A DNA stretch of 37,554 nucleotides from Lachnospiraceae bacterium. Its GTDB lineage: Bacteria > Bacillota > Clostridia > Lachnospirales > Lachnospiraceae. This document shows, piece after piece, positions 8,301 to 16,247 of the stretch. The position numbers were made by a program, and so were the translations under genes. The first letter of the stretch is position 1. Every line of letters starts with the position of its first letter. A model generated the notes under the pieces. The model was not told the origin of the DNA, did not search any database, and saw nothing but the letters and a program-made list of their open reading frames with translations. Location of the stretch: assembly GCA_017614345.1 (NCBI GenBank), contig JAGACB010000152.1, positions 1-37,554 on the forward strand, in the 5' to 3' direction.

Positions 8301-8492
8301 ATCCCTCAGGTTCCGGGCGGTTATTATACCTGGAGAAGTATCAACAATGCATTTTATTCCGTAACGACGGATCGGGATAAGGCAACTCCCAGAGAGGAAC
8401 TGATGGATGCCGTGATCCTGATCAATGATGAGTTAGACTATAAACGGACGGAACTGCATCTGCCCACTGCGGCGGATCTGGGACTGGAGTGA
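5388..8492 (+). CDS. Giant ABC substrate-binding protein fused to two carbohydrate-binding-like domains
   Basis: 1034 residues, over twice the usual 430-500 for a family-1 sugar-binding protein. A signal peptide (about 1-37, ending SAAAADTP) lacks a lipobox Cys. Two homologous beta-rich domains follow: A (about 101-290: 'IVIEAKDYI', 'EEEGFYQLSLLY', 'FFIDGKLPYEEL', 'LTKGEHVLSIV') and B (about 318-460: 'ITIEAEEIA', 'GEWIEYDFHVDQAGYYSM', 'ITIDGEVPFEEF', 'LEEGDHTLRMEA'). They share the order EAE - sandwich - GFY/GYY - IDG..P.EE - GEH/GDH, resembling CBM6/CBM35-type sandwiches. A helical stretch (about 463-615) leads to an extracellular solute-binding domain (about 630-1020: 'LTLWVGSG', 'AGQGPDIAI', 'ALPETQTFPMMFYRKDIL', 'ECWEFLKWWTS'). 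Permeases follow after 18 bases, so this is their receptor. How it is retained at the surface without a lipid anchor is unclear. Confidence 0.88.
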   Translation: MRKQRMKRILAGTITAAVLLTLPGTGLISPIYSAAAADTPAAPSFDVGTETAIGKEESVVSVSDLTMSDFLDVISSYTVDTSIPSYADYLEDHSGKRPDREIVIEAKDYIRYSDGEKKASGRAEYQTSAPEEQDHTDDQGRTEEGTAVLTTEAGMIEYSFNVEEEGFYQLSLLYCTVEGKNASAQRTFFIDGKLPYEELALVQFERQYEMEVDGTRTGKGGVTVPAWRVDNQGNDLKPSMKEVFCWNEKAAFDSNGYITDPLRIYLTKGEHVLSIVSTKEPMLLRKITFSNTKELPTYSEKLAKWQSEHNDPSEGKDARITIEAEEIARVSSASLYPKQDQTSPAVVPSSSKELLNNTIGGGSWNSAGEWIEYDFHVDQAGYYSMNLFLKQNFIKGIYVSRKITIDGEVPFEEFSAYGFTYAQGWRNESLKDENGKPYLIWLEEGDHTLRMEAVLGDFAPIIGQVEDCVSQLNTIYRQVIQLIGTSPSEDRDYNIERKIPGLVDEMTECKADLDEAIRMLRSVAGSGSDKEATLVTMSDDLKKLIKDPEKFRKMLGTYKSDMRACGTWLTTVVDQPLQVDCIELCRENSTTHRKKAGIFSSIWFEITRLYWSFFIDYNQLGNTAEAGSGATLTLWVGSGRDQANIIKSLIDESFTGEKGINVNVMIVDINTLLQATLAGQGPDIAINAPYEFPMNYGTRSAVLDLSTFEDLPEVMERFDESAMAGFTYEGHVYALPETQTFPMMFYRKDILEELDLELPRTWADVNVAMTVLAKNQMEIGVLAGENIFAMMLFQEGGSYYNESSTRTLLGEDEAVSAFKRYCELYTDYALDKETSVEERLKTGECPIILADYTLYNTLQVSAPDIKGLWGVAPVPGMEEADQYGNKYINNVVGGTGSSTMIMADTDYPEECWEFLKWWTSTETQIAYSTEMESALGASARVATANLEAFEMISWPTTDLNELMEQHEHVIGIPQVPGGYYTWRSINNAFYSVTTDRDKATPREELMDAVILINDELDYKRTELHLPTAADLGLE

Positions 8493-8510
8493 GAAAGGAG
8501 GCGCCCCTTC

Positions 8511-9470
8511 GTGGCTGATCAGAAAACAAAGCAACTGAACACAGGCGATGCGGATTACGAGCAGATGGCGAAGAAGGCCGGATCGCTCTCGAAGCGGATC
8601 TTTCATGCCAGGGCTTCCTACCTGATGATCGCTCCGTACTTCTTCCTGTTCTTCTTCTTTACCATCATGCCGGTCTGTGCATCGATCCTCCTGTCCTTCA
8701 CGTATTTCAACATGCTGGAGTTCCCGGAGTTTGCAGGCTGGGCCAACTATCTGAAGTTATTCCTGGAAGATGAGATCTTCCTGAAGGCTTTCAAAAACAC
8801 CATCGTCTTTGCGGTGATCACCGGACCGGTGAGCTACTTTATGTGCCTCCTTTTTGCATGGATCATCAATGAGTTCCACGGAAAGCTCCGTGCCTTCCTG
8901 ACCCTGATCTTCTATGCACCCTCCATTTCCGGACAGGCATATCTGGTATGGCTCCTGATCTTCTCCGGCGACCGCTACGGATGGCTCAACGGATTTCTCT
9001 TAAACTGGGGCTTTGTGAATCAGCCTCAGATCTGGCTGAAAACGGAAAAATACATCATGCCCATCATGATCGTGATCCAGTTGTGGATGTCCCTGGGAAC
9101 CGGATTCCTGTCCTTTATCGCAGGTCTCCAGACCGTGGACAAGAGCCTGTATGAGGCAGGCGCCATGGACGGCATCAAGAACCGCTGGCAGGAGCTGTGG
9201 TACATCACCCTTCCTGCAATGCGGCCTCAGCTGATGTTCGGTGCGGTGATGCAGATCACCCAGTCCTTTGCCGTGGCAGATGTTTCCATCCAGATGTTCG
9301 GAAATCCTTCCGTAAACTATGCCGGTGCAACCGTGGTAACCCACCTTCTGGATTACTCCACGACCCGTTTTGAAATGGGCTATGCTTCGGCCATTGCAAC
9401 GGTGTTGTTCTTCCTGATGATCGGGTCGAACAAGCTGGTACAAAGACTCTTAAGAAGGGTGGGCGAGTAA
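8511..9470 (+). CDS. Sugar ABC importer permease (MalF/UgpA type), importer 1
   Basis: 319 residues; GTG start with AAAGGAGG nine bases upstream. After a hydrophilic N-terminus of about 35 residues, six membrane segments begin with 'YLMIAPYFFLFFFFTIMP' (about 37-63). The cytoplasmic EAA loop that contacts the ATPase is seen near residues 213-235 as 'YEAGAMDGIKNRWQELWYI', followed by 'TLPAMRPQL'. This places it in the binding-protein-dependent permease family for oligosaccharides. It follows the fused binding protein directly and is one base from the partner permease (TAA then GTG), so the two form a heterodimer. No ATPase gene accompanies them. Confidence 0.92.
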   Translation: MADQKTKQLNTGDADYEQMAKKAGSLSKRIFHARASYLMIAPYFFLFFFFTIMPVCASILLSFTYFNMLEFPEFAGWANYLKLFLEDEIFLKAFKNTIVFAVITGPVSYFMCLLFAWIINEFHGKLRAFLTLIFYAPSISGQAYLVWLLIFSGDRYGWLNGFLLNWGFVNQPQIWLKTEKYIMPIMIVIQLWMSLGTGFLSFIAGLQTVDKSLYEAGAMDGIKNRWQELWYITLPAMRPQLMFGAVMQITQSFAVADVSIQMFGNPSVNYAGATVVTHLLDYSTTRFEMGYASAIATVLFFLMIGSNKLVQRLLRRVGE

Positions 9471-10373
9471 GTGGCAAAAACGACAGAAGCGAACCTGACA
9501 CTGAAACCGAAGAAACGTTTGTTTCATCGGGAAAAACAGCTGAACCGGTCCATGGCCGGAAACACCCTCCTTTTCATCCTGATGGGGATCTGCGGTGTGT
9601 TCATGGTCTTTCCGCTGTTCTATATGGTGAACCAGTCCTTAAAGCCGCTGGATGAGCTGTTTAAGTATCCGCCGACCATTCTGGTGCACCATCCTACATT
9701 TTCCAATTTTGTGGACCTGTTCTTCGCCATGAGTGATTCCTGGGTTCCCATGACCCGGTACATCCTGAACACCTTCCTGATCACGGGAGGGGGCGTTCTG
9801 GGACACATCATCATTGCCTCTCTGGCGGCTTATCCGCTGGCAAAGCACACCTTCCCCGGAAAGAAGATCCTCTTCTCCATGGTTGTGCTGTCCATGATGT
9901 TCTCCTACACGGTAACACAGATCCCCAACTACATGATCATTTCCTGGCTGCATATCAACAACACCTATCTGGCACTCATTGTGCCGGCATGGCAGTACGG
10001 TATGGGTCTGTACCTGATGAAGCAGTTCATGGAGCAGATCCCGGACAGCCTGATCGAATCCGCCCGTCTTGACGGCGCTTCGGAGCTTCGGGTCTTTGTC
10101 TCCATCATCATGCCCAACGTAAAGCCTGCATGGCTGACCCTGGCGATCTTCCAGTTCCAGCAGATGTGGGGCAACACGGGCTCCATGTTCCTTCGGAGTG
10201 AGCAGCTTAAGCCCTTCCAGTATGCCGTTCAGCAGATCGCTGCCGGCGGCGCTGCCAGAGCAGGTGTGGCTCAGGCCGCACAGCTTCTCATTGCAGCCGT
10301 TCCCATTACCTTTTTCCTGATCTGCCAGAGCAACATTCTGGAGACCATGACATCTTCGGGGTTGAAGGATTAA
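9471..10373 (+). CDS. Sugar ABC importer permease (MalG/AraQ type), importer 1
   Basis: 300 residues; the GTG start abuts the previous stop with no gap. Six membrane segments: 'NTLLFILMGICGVFMVFPLFYM' near the start, then 'YILNTFLITGG' typical of MalG-type permeases. The EAA loop appears near residue 195 as 'ESARLDGASELRVFVSI' followed by 'IMPNVKPAWLTL'. It pairs with the upstream permease. A RBS 20 bases further on (AGGAGGATAGACG) starts the NHL gene, so transcription very likely continues. Confidence 0.92.
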   Translation: MAKTTEANLTLKPKKRLFHREKQLNRSMAGNTLLFILMGICGVFMVFPLFYMVNQSLKPLDELFKYPPTILVHHPTFSNFVDLFFAMSDSWVPMTRYILNTFLITGGGVLGHIIIASLAAYPLAKHTFPGKKILFSMVVLSMMFSYTVTQIPNYMIISWLHINNTYLALIVPAWQYGMGLYLMKQFMEQIPDSLIESARLDGASELRVFVSIIMPNVKPAWLTLAIFQFQQMWGNTGSMFLRSEQLKPFQYAVQQIAAGGAARAGVAQAAQLLIAAVPITFFLICQSNILETMTSSGLKD

Positions 10374-10393
10374 ACTATTTAGGAGGATAGACG

Positions 10394-11911
10394 ATGAGAC
10401 ATCGTTTAGGACCGGGAAAACCGAATAAGATCCGTTCGCTGATCCTGATCGCGGCCTGTTTTCTCATCGCCGCAGAGACCACGGTAGCAGTGGCGGACTC
10501 GGTTCCCTATGATACCTATAATTATGATTACAGGGAGAATATCGTACCCACCCCTGCAGCCTATGTGCCCCTTCGGAGTGTTTCCGGCGTGAGCCTTCTG
10601 TGGAACGATGAGAGTATCGGTGCCTTCCAGTCTCCGGAGGATCTTTGTGTGTCCGCGGACAATAAGGTATATCTGGCGGATACCGGAAACAAGCGGGTGG
10701 TGGTGCTGAACCTGGCCATGACGGAGGTTCTGGAGGTCATTGACAGCTATGATTACAACGGCACAAAGACGGAGTTCGGCTCCGTAACGGGCCTGGCGAT
10801 CTCCAACTCGAATCAGCTCTATATCGCAGATAAGACGGCTAAAAGGGTCATTGTCCTGGAAAGTGCGGATAAGGACAGAAAGTACGTGAAGTGCATCGAG
10901 AATCCCCAGTCCGAGCTCTTTTCCGAGGATTTCTCCTTTACTCCCACCAAGGTTACGGTGGATTATGCAGACCGTGTTTATGTCATTGCCCAGGGTAAGA
11001 CCGAGGGTATCATGGCCTTTGATGAGAACGGAGAGTTCACCAGCTTCTTCGGAACCATCGGCGTCAGCCTTTCTCCCTGGCAGAAGTTCTGGAGACGACT
11101 GGCCACCAAGGAGCAGCGTGCCAAGCAGCAGATGTTTATTGCCACGGAGTATACCGGGGTGGATATCGACGAAGCGGGCTTTGTGTACGCTACCTATATC
11201 GACGAAAATGCAAAGCGCTCCGTTCAGCGCTTGAACCCCAAGGGCATGGATGTGATCGTAGCCGGGGAGAACGGAAACTTAAGCGGTGACCTGGATTACT
11301 TCGGGACCTCCGATTACAGCGGACCTTCCATGATCCGGGACGTGGTGTACCGCGGCAAGGGCCTTTACTCTGTCATCGACAGTAAGAGAGGCCGGATCTT
11401 CACCTATGATGCGGAGGGAAATCTTCTGTACATCTTCGGCGGACTGGGAAGCCAGGCGGGAACCTTCTATACGCCGGTGGCCATCGAAGCCATCGGAAAC
11501 ATGATCCTGGTGCTGGATAAGAACCGGGGCGAGATCCAGGTCTTCACAGAGACCGAGTACGGCCAGCTGATCAATCAGGCGGTGGCTCTCCGCTACGACG
11601 GAGATGAGACCCAGGCCGTGGACAAATGGATGCAGGTGCTGAAGAAGGATGAGAACTTCGAGCTTGCAGCCGTGGGCATCGGCAAGGCTTACCTGACCGC
11701 GGGGGACAATGAAAAGGCAATGCATTACCTGCGTCTCGGCAACAGCCGGCTGTATTATTCCATTGCATTCAAGCGTTATCGGAACGCTTTCTTAAAGCAG
11801 CACTTAGGTCAGATCCTCACCGTGGCCATTATCCTGGTGGTGCTGTATGCAGTCATCATGAAGATCCTTTCGAAAAAGAACCTGATCCGGAAGCAGGAGG
11901 AGGTGTGGTAA
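10394..11911 (+). CDS. Secreted NHL beta-propeller / TPR protein with C-terminal membrane anchor
   Basis: 505 residues. An N-terminal signal segment (about 14-35, ending VAVADS) is followed by NHL-type repeats (about 78-390): 'SPEDLCVSADNKVYLADTGNKRV', 'GLAISNSNQLYIADKTAKRV', 'VTVDYADRVYVIAQG', 'VDIDEAGFVYATYID', and a last blade 'IEAIGNMILVLDKNRGEI'. Residues about 395-455 form helical TPR-like hairpins ('AVDKWMQVLKKDENFELAAVGIGKAYLTAGDNEKAM' in two runs), then a membrane segment (about 472-492) and a short basic tail. The propeller should sit outside, tethered at its C-terminus. NHL propellers bind proteins, sugars or lipids; no catalytic residues can be assigned. Its place between two importer permease pairs suggests an envelope partner of the transporters, but the function is not known. 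Confidence 0.8.
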   Translation: MRHRLGPGKPNKIRSLILIAACFLIAAETTVAVADSVPYDTYNYDYRENIVPTPAAYVPLRSVSGVSLLWNDESIGAFQSPEDLCVSADNKVYLADTGNKRVVVLNLAMTEVLEVIDSYDYNGTKTEFGSVTGLAISNSNQLYIADKTAKRVIVLESADKDRKYVKCIENPQSELFSEDFSFTPTKVTVDYADRVYVIAQGKTEGIMAFDENGEFTSFFGTIGVSLSPWQKFWRRLATKEQRAKQQMFIATEYTGVDIDEAGFVYATYIDENAKRSVQRLNPKGMDVIVAGENGNLSGDLDYFGTSDYSGPSMIRDVVYRGKGLYSVIDSKRGRIFTYDAEGNLLYIFGGLGSQAGTFYTPVAIEAIGNMILVLDKNRGEIQVFTETEYGQLINQAVALRYDGDETQAVDKWMQVLKKDENFELAAVGIGKAYLTAGDNEKAMHYLRLGNSRLYYSIAFKRYRNAFLKQHLGQILTVAIILVVLYAVIMKILSKKNLIRKQEEVW

Positions 11912-11912
11912 G

Positions 11913-12548
11913 TTGCTGAAAAAGTATTTTTCAAAAGAAAAACTGCTCTATCCCTTTCATGTGCTGACCCACCCCGTTGACGGCTTCTATGAGATCCGGC
12001 ACAGGGGAATGGGCTCCGTGCCCCTTGCGATCCTGATCATGATCGTGTTCAGCTTCTGCTTCTCCATGAACCGGATGATGGCAAGCTTTGTGGTAAATGA
12101 TGTGGATCCCCGCTCCGTGAATTCCGTCACCGAGCTCGGAGCCGTTATGCTGTTATATTTCCTGATCTGTGTGGGCAACTGGTCCATCACCTGCCTGATG
12201 AACGGCGAAGGACGTTTCAAGGATATCCTCACGGCTGTGGGCTATTCCTTCCTTCCCATGATCTTCGCATTCGTGATCGGAACGGTATTCTCCCAGATCG
12301 TGGCAAATGATGAGACCGCCTTTTACAGGATCATCATCGGGATCGGCGTGATCTGGACCGGAGCTCTGCTTCTGGTGGGCATCATGACCATCCATAACTA
12401 TACCCTGGGGAAAACGCTGGTGACTCTGGTGCTGTCGTTCTTCTCCATCTGCCTGATCATTTTCATCGGTATCGTGTTCTTTGATCTGATCGATCAGGTA
12501 TTCGGCTTTGTAAAGAGCGTTTACACGGAATTGCTGTTCAGAACTTGA
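11913..12548 (+). CDS. YIP1-family integral membrane protein
   Basis: 211 residues with five membrane segments (about 34-52, 74-95, 108-130, 139-160 and 168-194). The N-terminal 'HVLTHPVDGFYEIRHRGMGSVPLA' matches the entry pattern 'HP..F..i...G' of YIP1-family proteins, and 'MNGEGRFKDILTAVGYSFLPMI' fits the family's middle loop. The start is TTG at 11913, one base after the previous TAA, with GGAGGAGGTG upstream; no ATG lies closer. Bacterial YIP1-like proteins have no settled role. The tight spacing ties it to the NHL protein before it and the DUF5696 protein after it. Confidence 0.8.
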   Translation: MLKKYFSKEKLLYPFHVLTHPVDGFYEIRHRGMGSVPLAILIMIVFSFCFSMNRMMASFVVNDVDPRSVNSVTELGAVMLLYFLICVGNWSITCLMNGEGRFKDILTAVGYSFLPMIFAFVIGTVFSQIVANDETAFYRIIIGIGVIWTGALLLVGIMTIHNYTLGKTLVTLVLSFFSICLIIFIGIVFFDLIDQVFGFVKSVYTELLFRT

Positions 12549-12561
12549 AGGAGGAGTAAGG

Positions 12562-15159
12562 ATGAAATCATTGAAAAAGTGGATCATCGGGCTGCTCATC
12601 CTTGCAGCGCTCATAGCGGGTCTGATCCTGTTCTACTACTTCCGGCATTATAATTTCTACCGGGGGTATCAGAGCTTCTTTCAGACGAGAACAGCGCCTG
12701 AGGACACGGATTTCAAGGCCTTGAGAGATCCCGATCCTGCGGTGGAAGGGTTCTCCCTGGTCGCGGAGAGTGACAGCTTAAAGCTGTATCTGGATGAGAA
12801 GACCACGAATCTGGCTGTCTATGACAAGCGCTCCGGCGCGGTGACCTACGCATATCCCAAGGACACGGATGCGGACGGACTGGCGAATCCCACCAACAAG
12901 AACACCATGAAGTCCTGCCTGTCCATCTACTATATGAACTCCTCCAACAATCAGGTGACGGAGCCCTACAAGAGTTATCAGTATGCGGTGGCAAAAAATC
13001 AGTTCACCTTCCGCAGTCTGGAAAACGGTGTCCGCATCCATTTTGAACTGGGGGATTTCGAGAGCAAGACCGGCATTGTTCCCCTGTATCTGTCCAATGC
13101 CCGTTTTGAAGAATTGCACGAACAGATCACGGCGGCAGATGCCTCCCAGGGAAAAACATTTGCCAACTATTATCATGAAAATGCCGAGAAGGGCTATTAT
13201 GAGCTGGCATCCTCCGGTCCCTCCGTGGTCCGGAAGGTGATGAAGGCCCTGGAGACCGTGGGCTATACCCAGGAGGATTATTACGCCGACCTGGAGTCCT
13301 CCGGTGCAGAAGGGGCGGTTCCCGTCAGCTTTGAAGCCACCATGGACGTGATCCTGGAGGATGATGCCCTGGTGATCGATGTTCCCACCTCCGAACTGAA
13401 GGAGTACGGCGGAGCACAGATCTATCAGGTGGCGCTGATGAACTACTTCGGGGCTGCAGGCCTTGAAGAGGAAGGGTATCTTGTGGTACCCAACGGAAGC
13501 GGATCCCTGATCCGTTTCAATAACGGCAAGGAATACACCCAGAGCTATATGCAGTCGGTGTACGGTATTGACCAGCTCTCCTCGGGTAATCTGACTCAGA
13601 CCGAGTATCAGCAGCCCGTGAGAATGCCGGTGTTCGGCATTGTCTCCGAAGACCGGGGGATCCTGGGGGTCATCGAGGAGGGAGATACCTTAGCGGCCGT
13701 CAATGCATGCGTTTCCAAGAAGGTAAGCTCCTACAATTACGTTTATCCTTCCTTTACCCTGAGAACCTATGAGACCCTTTCCATGAACGGCGGTTCCATG
13801 ACCGTCATCTCTCCTGAGATGGTACAGGCGGATCTGAGGATCCGATACATCTTTGCGGAGAAGCAGGAGGACGGCTATTCCTATTCGGATCTGGCCGGCT
13901 GCTACCGTGACTATCTGATCGACAAGGGCGATCTGACTCCTCTCGGGGAAGCAGAACAGAAGGCAGTGACCGAGCAGGATATCCCTCTGTATCTGGACAT
14001 CCTGGGGGGCGTTAAGGAAACGGAATTCTTCCTGGGAGCCCAGTACCTGTCCGTCAATCCCATGACCACCTACAAGGAGGCCGGGGAGATCCTGGATGAA
14101 CTGGAACAGGGCGGAGTAGACCGGGTGGTAGTCAATTATCAGGGCTGGTTTAACGGCGGATATTATCACAATGCTCCCGACAACATCAAGCTGGTAGGAA
14201 AGCTGGGAAGTCAGAAGGAGCTGGAGGCACTTTCAGATCGCCTGGAGGCATCCGGCGGAGCCCTTTACACGGACGTGGCCTTCCAGAAGCAGAGCCGCAT
14301 TGCCAAAGGATATCTGGGCAGTGTGGAGAGCTCGAAGTACTACGGCAGCGGTCATGTGGCCATGGAAGGCCGGGTAAATCCCACCACCTTCCGTTTCACA
14401 GCCACCATGGGCTACAAGGAGATCCTGAACTATCTGGTGTCTCCGAAGTTCTTAAACCGCTACACGGAAAGCTTCGCACAGAAGATGCAGAAGATCGATG
14501 TCACCGGCATTTCCCTTCGGGACCTGACGGATGAGCTTCATTCCGACGGAAAGCGGACGGAGATGATCAGCAGAGAGCAGGCCCTGGATATCGTGGAAGC
14601 ACAGTTGGGCGTCCTGGATGAGAGCGGAAAGCAGCTCATGGGAAGCGGCGGAAACGCTTATTCCTGGCGGTATCTTGAGGATATCATCAATGCTCCTACG
14701 GAGTATTCGGACTTCTTTATGGTAGATGAAGGGATCCCCTTCTATGAGATGGTGATCCACGGTTCCATTAATTACAGCGGTCTGGCACTTAATTCCGGCG
14801 ATAACTACAGCCGGAAAAAGGCCATCCTGGAGTGTGTGGAGGAGGGTTCCTACCCTCATTTCGTCTTCACCTACAAGGAAGCCACCGAGATGAAGTACAC
14901 CGGACTGAACGACCATTACAGTACCTGGTATGAAAACTGGATGGAGGATGCAACGGAAGTCTGGACAGAAGTAAACTCCGCATTAAAGTACGTAACGGAT
15001 GCCTACATGGTGAACCGGACGGAGCCTGCAGACGGCGTGATCCGTGTTACATACTCCAACGGAGTAGTCATTTATATCAATTACAACGGGGAGCCGGCCT
15101 CTGTAGACGGCCTGTCCCTGGAAGCAGAATCCTATCTGGTCCTTACGGCCGGAAAGTAA
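12562..15159 (+). CDS. Large membrane-anchored DUF5696-type protein, glycosidase-like
   Basis: 865 residues; one N-terminal membrane segment (about 7-27), the rest expected outside. AAGGAGGAG lies just upstream. A beta-rich first half (about 60-450: 'KLYLDEKTTNLAVYDK', 'VIDVPTSELKEYGGAQIY', 'LVVPNGSGSLIRFNNG') is followed by a section that reads like an alpha/beta barrel (about 470-800: 'LDILGGVKETEFFLG', 'GGVDRVVVNYQGWFNGGYYHN', 'LYTDVAFQ', 'MVDEGIPFYEMVIHG', 'YSGLALNSGDN'). The sandwich-plus-barrel layout recalls large glycosidases, and I recall this family as DUF5696, found beside sugar ABC genes in Paenibacillus and Lachnospiraceae. No activity is known to me, and catalytic residues cannot be assigned. 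It may process or present glycan fragments to the importers. Confidence 0.75.
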   Translation: MKSLKKWIIGLLILAALIAGLILFYYFRHYNFYRGYQSFFQTRTAPEDTDFKALRDPDPAVEGFSLVAESDSLKLYLDEKTTNLAVYDKRSGAVTYAYPKDTDADGLANPTNKNTMKSCLSIYYMNSSNNQVTEPYKSYQYAVAKNQFTFRSLENGVRIHFELGDFESKTGIVPLYLSNARFEELHEQITAADASQGKTFANYYHENAEKGYYELASSGPSVVRKVMKALETVGYTQEDYYADLESSGAEGAVPVSFEATMDVILEDDALVIDVPTSELKEYGGAQIYQVALMNYFGAAGLEEEGYLVVPNGSGSLIRFNNGKEYTQSYMQSVYGIDQLSSGNLTQTEYQQPVRMPVFGIVSEDRGILGVIEEGDTLAAVNACVSKKVSSYNYVYPSFTLRTYETLSMNGGSMTVISPEMVQADLRIRYIFAEKQEDGYSYSDLAGCYRDYLIDKGDLTPLGEAEQKAVTEQDIPLYLDILGGVKETEFFLGAQYLSVNPMTTYKEAGEILDELEQGGVDRVVVNYQGWFNGGYYHNAPDNIKLVGKLGSQKELEALSDRLEASGGALYTDVAFQKQSRIAKGYLGSVESSKYYGSGHVAMEGRVNPTTFRFTATMGYKEILNYLVSPKFLNRYTESFAQKMQKIDVTGISLRDLTDELHSDGKRTEMISREQALDIVEAQLGVLDESGKQLMGSGGNAYSWRYLEDIINAPTEYSDFFMVDEGIPFYEMVIHGSINYSGLALNSGDNYSRKKAILECVEEGSYPHFVFTYKEATEMKYTGLNDHYSTWYENWMEDATEVWTEVNSALKYVTDAYMVNRTEPADGVIRVTYSNGVVIYINYNGEPASVDGLSLEAESYLVLTAGK

Positions 15160-15173
15160 GGGGGTGAGAGCAA

Positions 15174-16163
15174 ATGGCAGAAACAAACCAAAAGCCGGAA
15201 GGGCAGCAGACCAAGGCTTCGCAGAATGTGAAGACGGCTCAGGCCAAAAAGAAAGGCCGTCTGACTCTCATGCAGCGTCGTGCTCTGGTCGGTTTCCTGT
15301 TCATTTCCCCCTGGTTTATCGGCTTCCTCCTGTTCTACGTCAGAAGCCTGTATCTTGCGGGAGTATTTTCCCTGAACAAGATCAGCCTGGACCTGGCACA
15401 GGGCGGATATTCCCTGGAATTCATCGGACTGGACAATTATATCTACGCTTTTACCAAGCACGGAACCTTCAGCCAGGTACTGGTATCCTCCGTTACGGAT
15501 ATGCTGATCGATGTACCGCTGATCACCGCCTTTTCCCTGCTGATCGCCATTATGTTGAACTCCCGGTTTAAAGGTAGGACGCTGGTCAGAGCCATCTTCT
15601 TCCTGCCGGTGCTGTTAAACTCACAGGCGATCGTGGCCGCCATGGACAGTGCAAGCCGTCTGATGGCAGCGGGAGTGGGGGCAATGGATGCAGAGACCAT
15701 GGCGGATCTGCAGAGCGGCGCCGCCAACATCTCCTACTACATCAGCATCTTCAAGGTGCTGGGACTTCCCGAGAGCATCCTGGACTACATCGTGTCCGCA
15801 GCGGACCGGCTCAGCTCCATTGTATCGAGCTCCGGTGTGCAGATCGTCATCTTCATTGCGGCGCTGCAGTCCATTTCCCCGTCCCTTTACGAGGTGGCAA
15901 GGATCGAGGGTGCAACCACCTATGAGACCTTCTGGAAGGTAACCCTTCCCATGGTATCGCCCCTCATCATCACCAACGTGGTTTACACCGTGGTGGATTC
16001 CTTCGTGGTTTCCGAGATCGTGGAACTGGCGTACTACACAAACTTTACGGAACTCAATTACGGACTGTCCTCCGCCATGAGCCTTGTAAGCTCGGCTGTG
16101 GTCTGCGCCGTCCTGGGACTGATCTGTTTCCTGATCTCCAGGTATACGTTCTACTATAACTAA
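15174..16163 (+). CDS. Sugar ABC importer permease (MalF/LplB type), importer 2
   Basis: 329 residues. A polar, Lys/Gln-rich N-terminus (about 1-40) is followed by 'ALVGFLFISPWFIGFLLFYV', the usual first membrane segment of this family ('GFLFISPWFIGF'). An extended loop (about 150-205, 'AMDSASRLMAAGVGAMDAETMADLQSG' in two runs) is inserted before the EAA loop, 'YEVARIEGATTYETFWKV' with 'TLPMVSPLI' (about 237-262). RBS GGGGGTGAGAGCAA ahead of ATG, 14 bases after the DUF5696 stop. It pairs with the permease that follows. Confidence 0.9.
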   Translation: MAETNQKPEGQQTKASQNVKTAQAKKKGRLTLMQRRALVGFLFISPWFIGFLLFYVRSLYLAGVFSLNKISLDLAQGGYSLEFIGLDNYIYAFTKHGTFSQVLVSSVTDMLIDVPLITAFSLLIAIMLNSRFKGRTLVRAIFFLPVLLNSQAIVAAMDSASRLMAAGVGAMDAETMADLQSGAANISYYISIFKVLGLPESILDYIVSAADRLSSIVSSSGVQIVIFIAALQSISPSLYEVARIEGATTYETFWKVTLPMVSPLIITNVVYTVVDSFVVSEIVELAYYTNFTELNYGLSSAMSLVSSAVVCAVLGLICFLISRYTFYYN

Positions 16164-16197
16164 GTTTCAGATTCCCTGAAATCCCGGAATTTGAAAC
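16164..16197. repeat. Twelve-base-pair hairpin between the importer-2 permeases
   Basis: GTTTCAGATTCC (16164-16175) pairs with GGAATTTGAAAC (16186-16197) over all twelve positions, one being G-U, around a 10-base loop. Outer GTTTC/GAAAC arms recall the GTTTCG/CGAAAC module of the repeats at 173 and 17407. There is no T-run, so it is not a terminator; it may stabilise or process the mRNA between the two permeases. Confidence 0.55.
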
Positions 16198-16247
16198 AAT
16201 CTTTGCAACAGTCAGATATCAAACGAAGAAAGGAGGCGGATCGGAAT

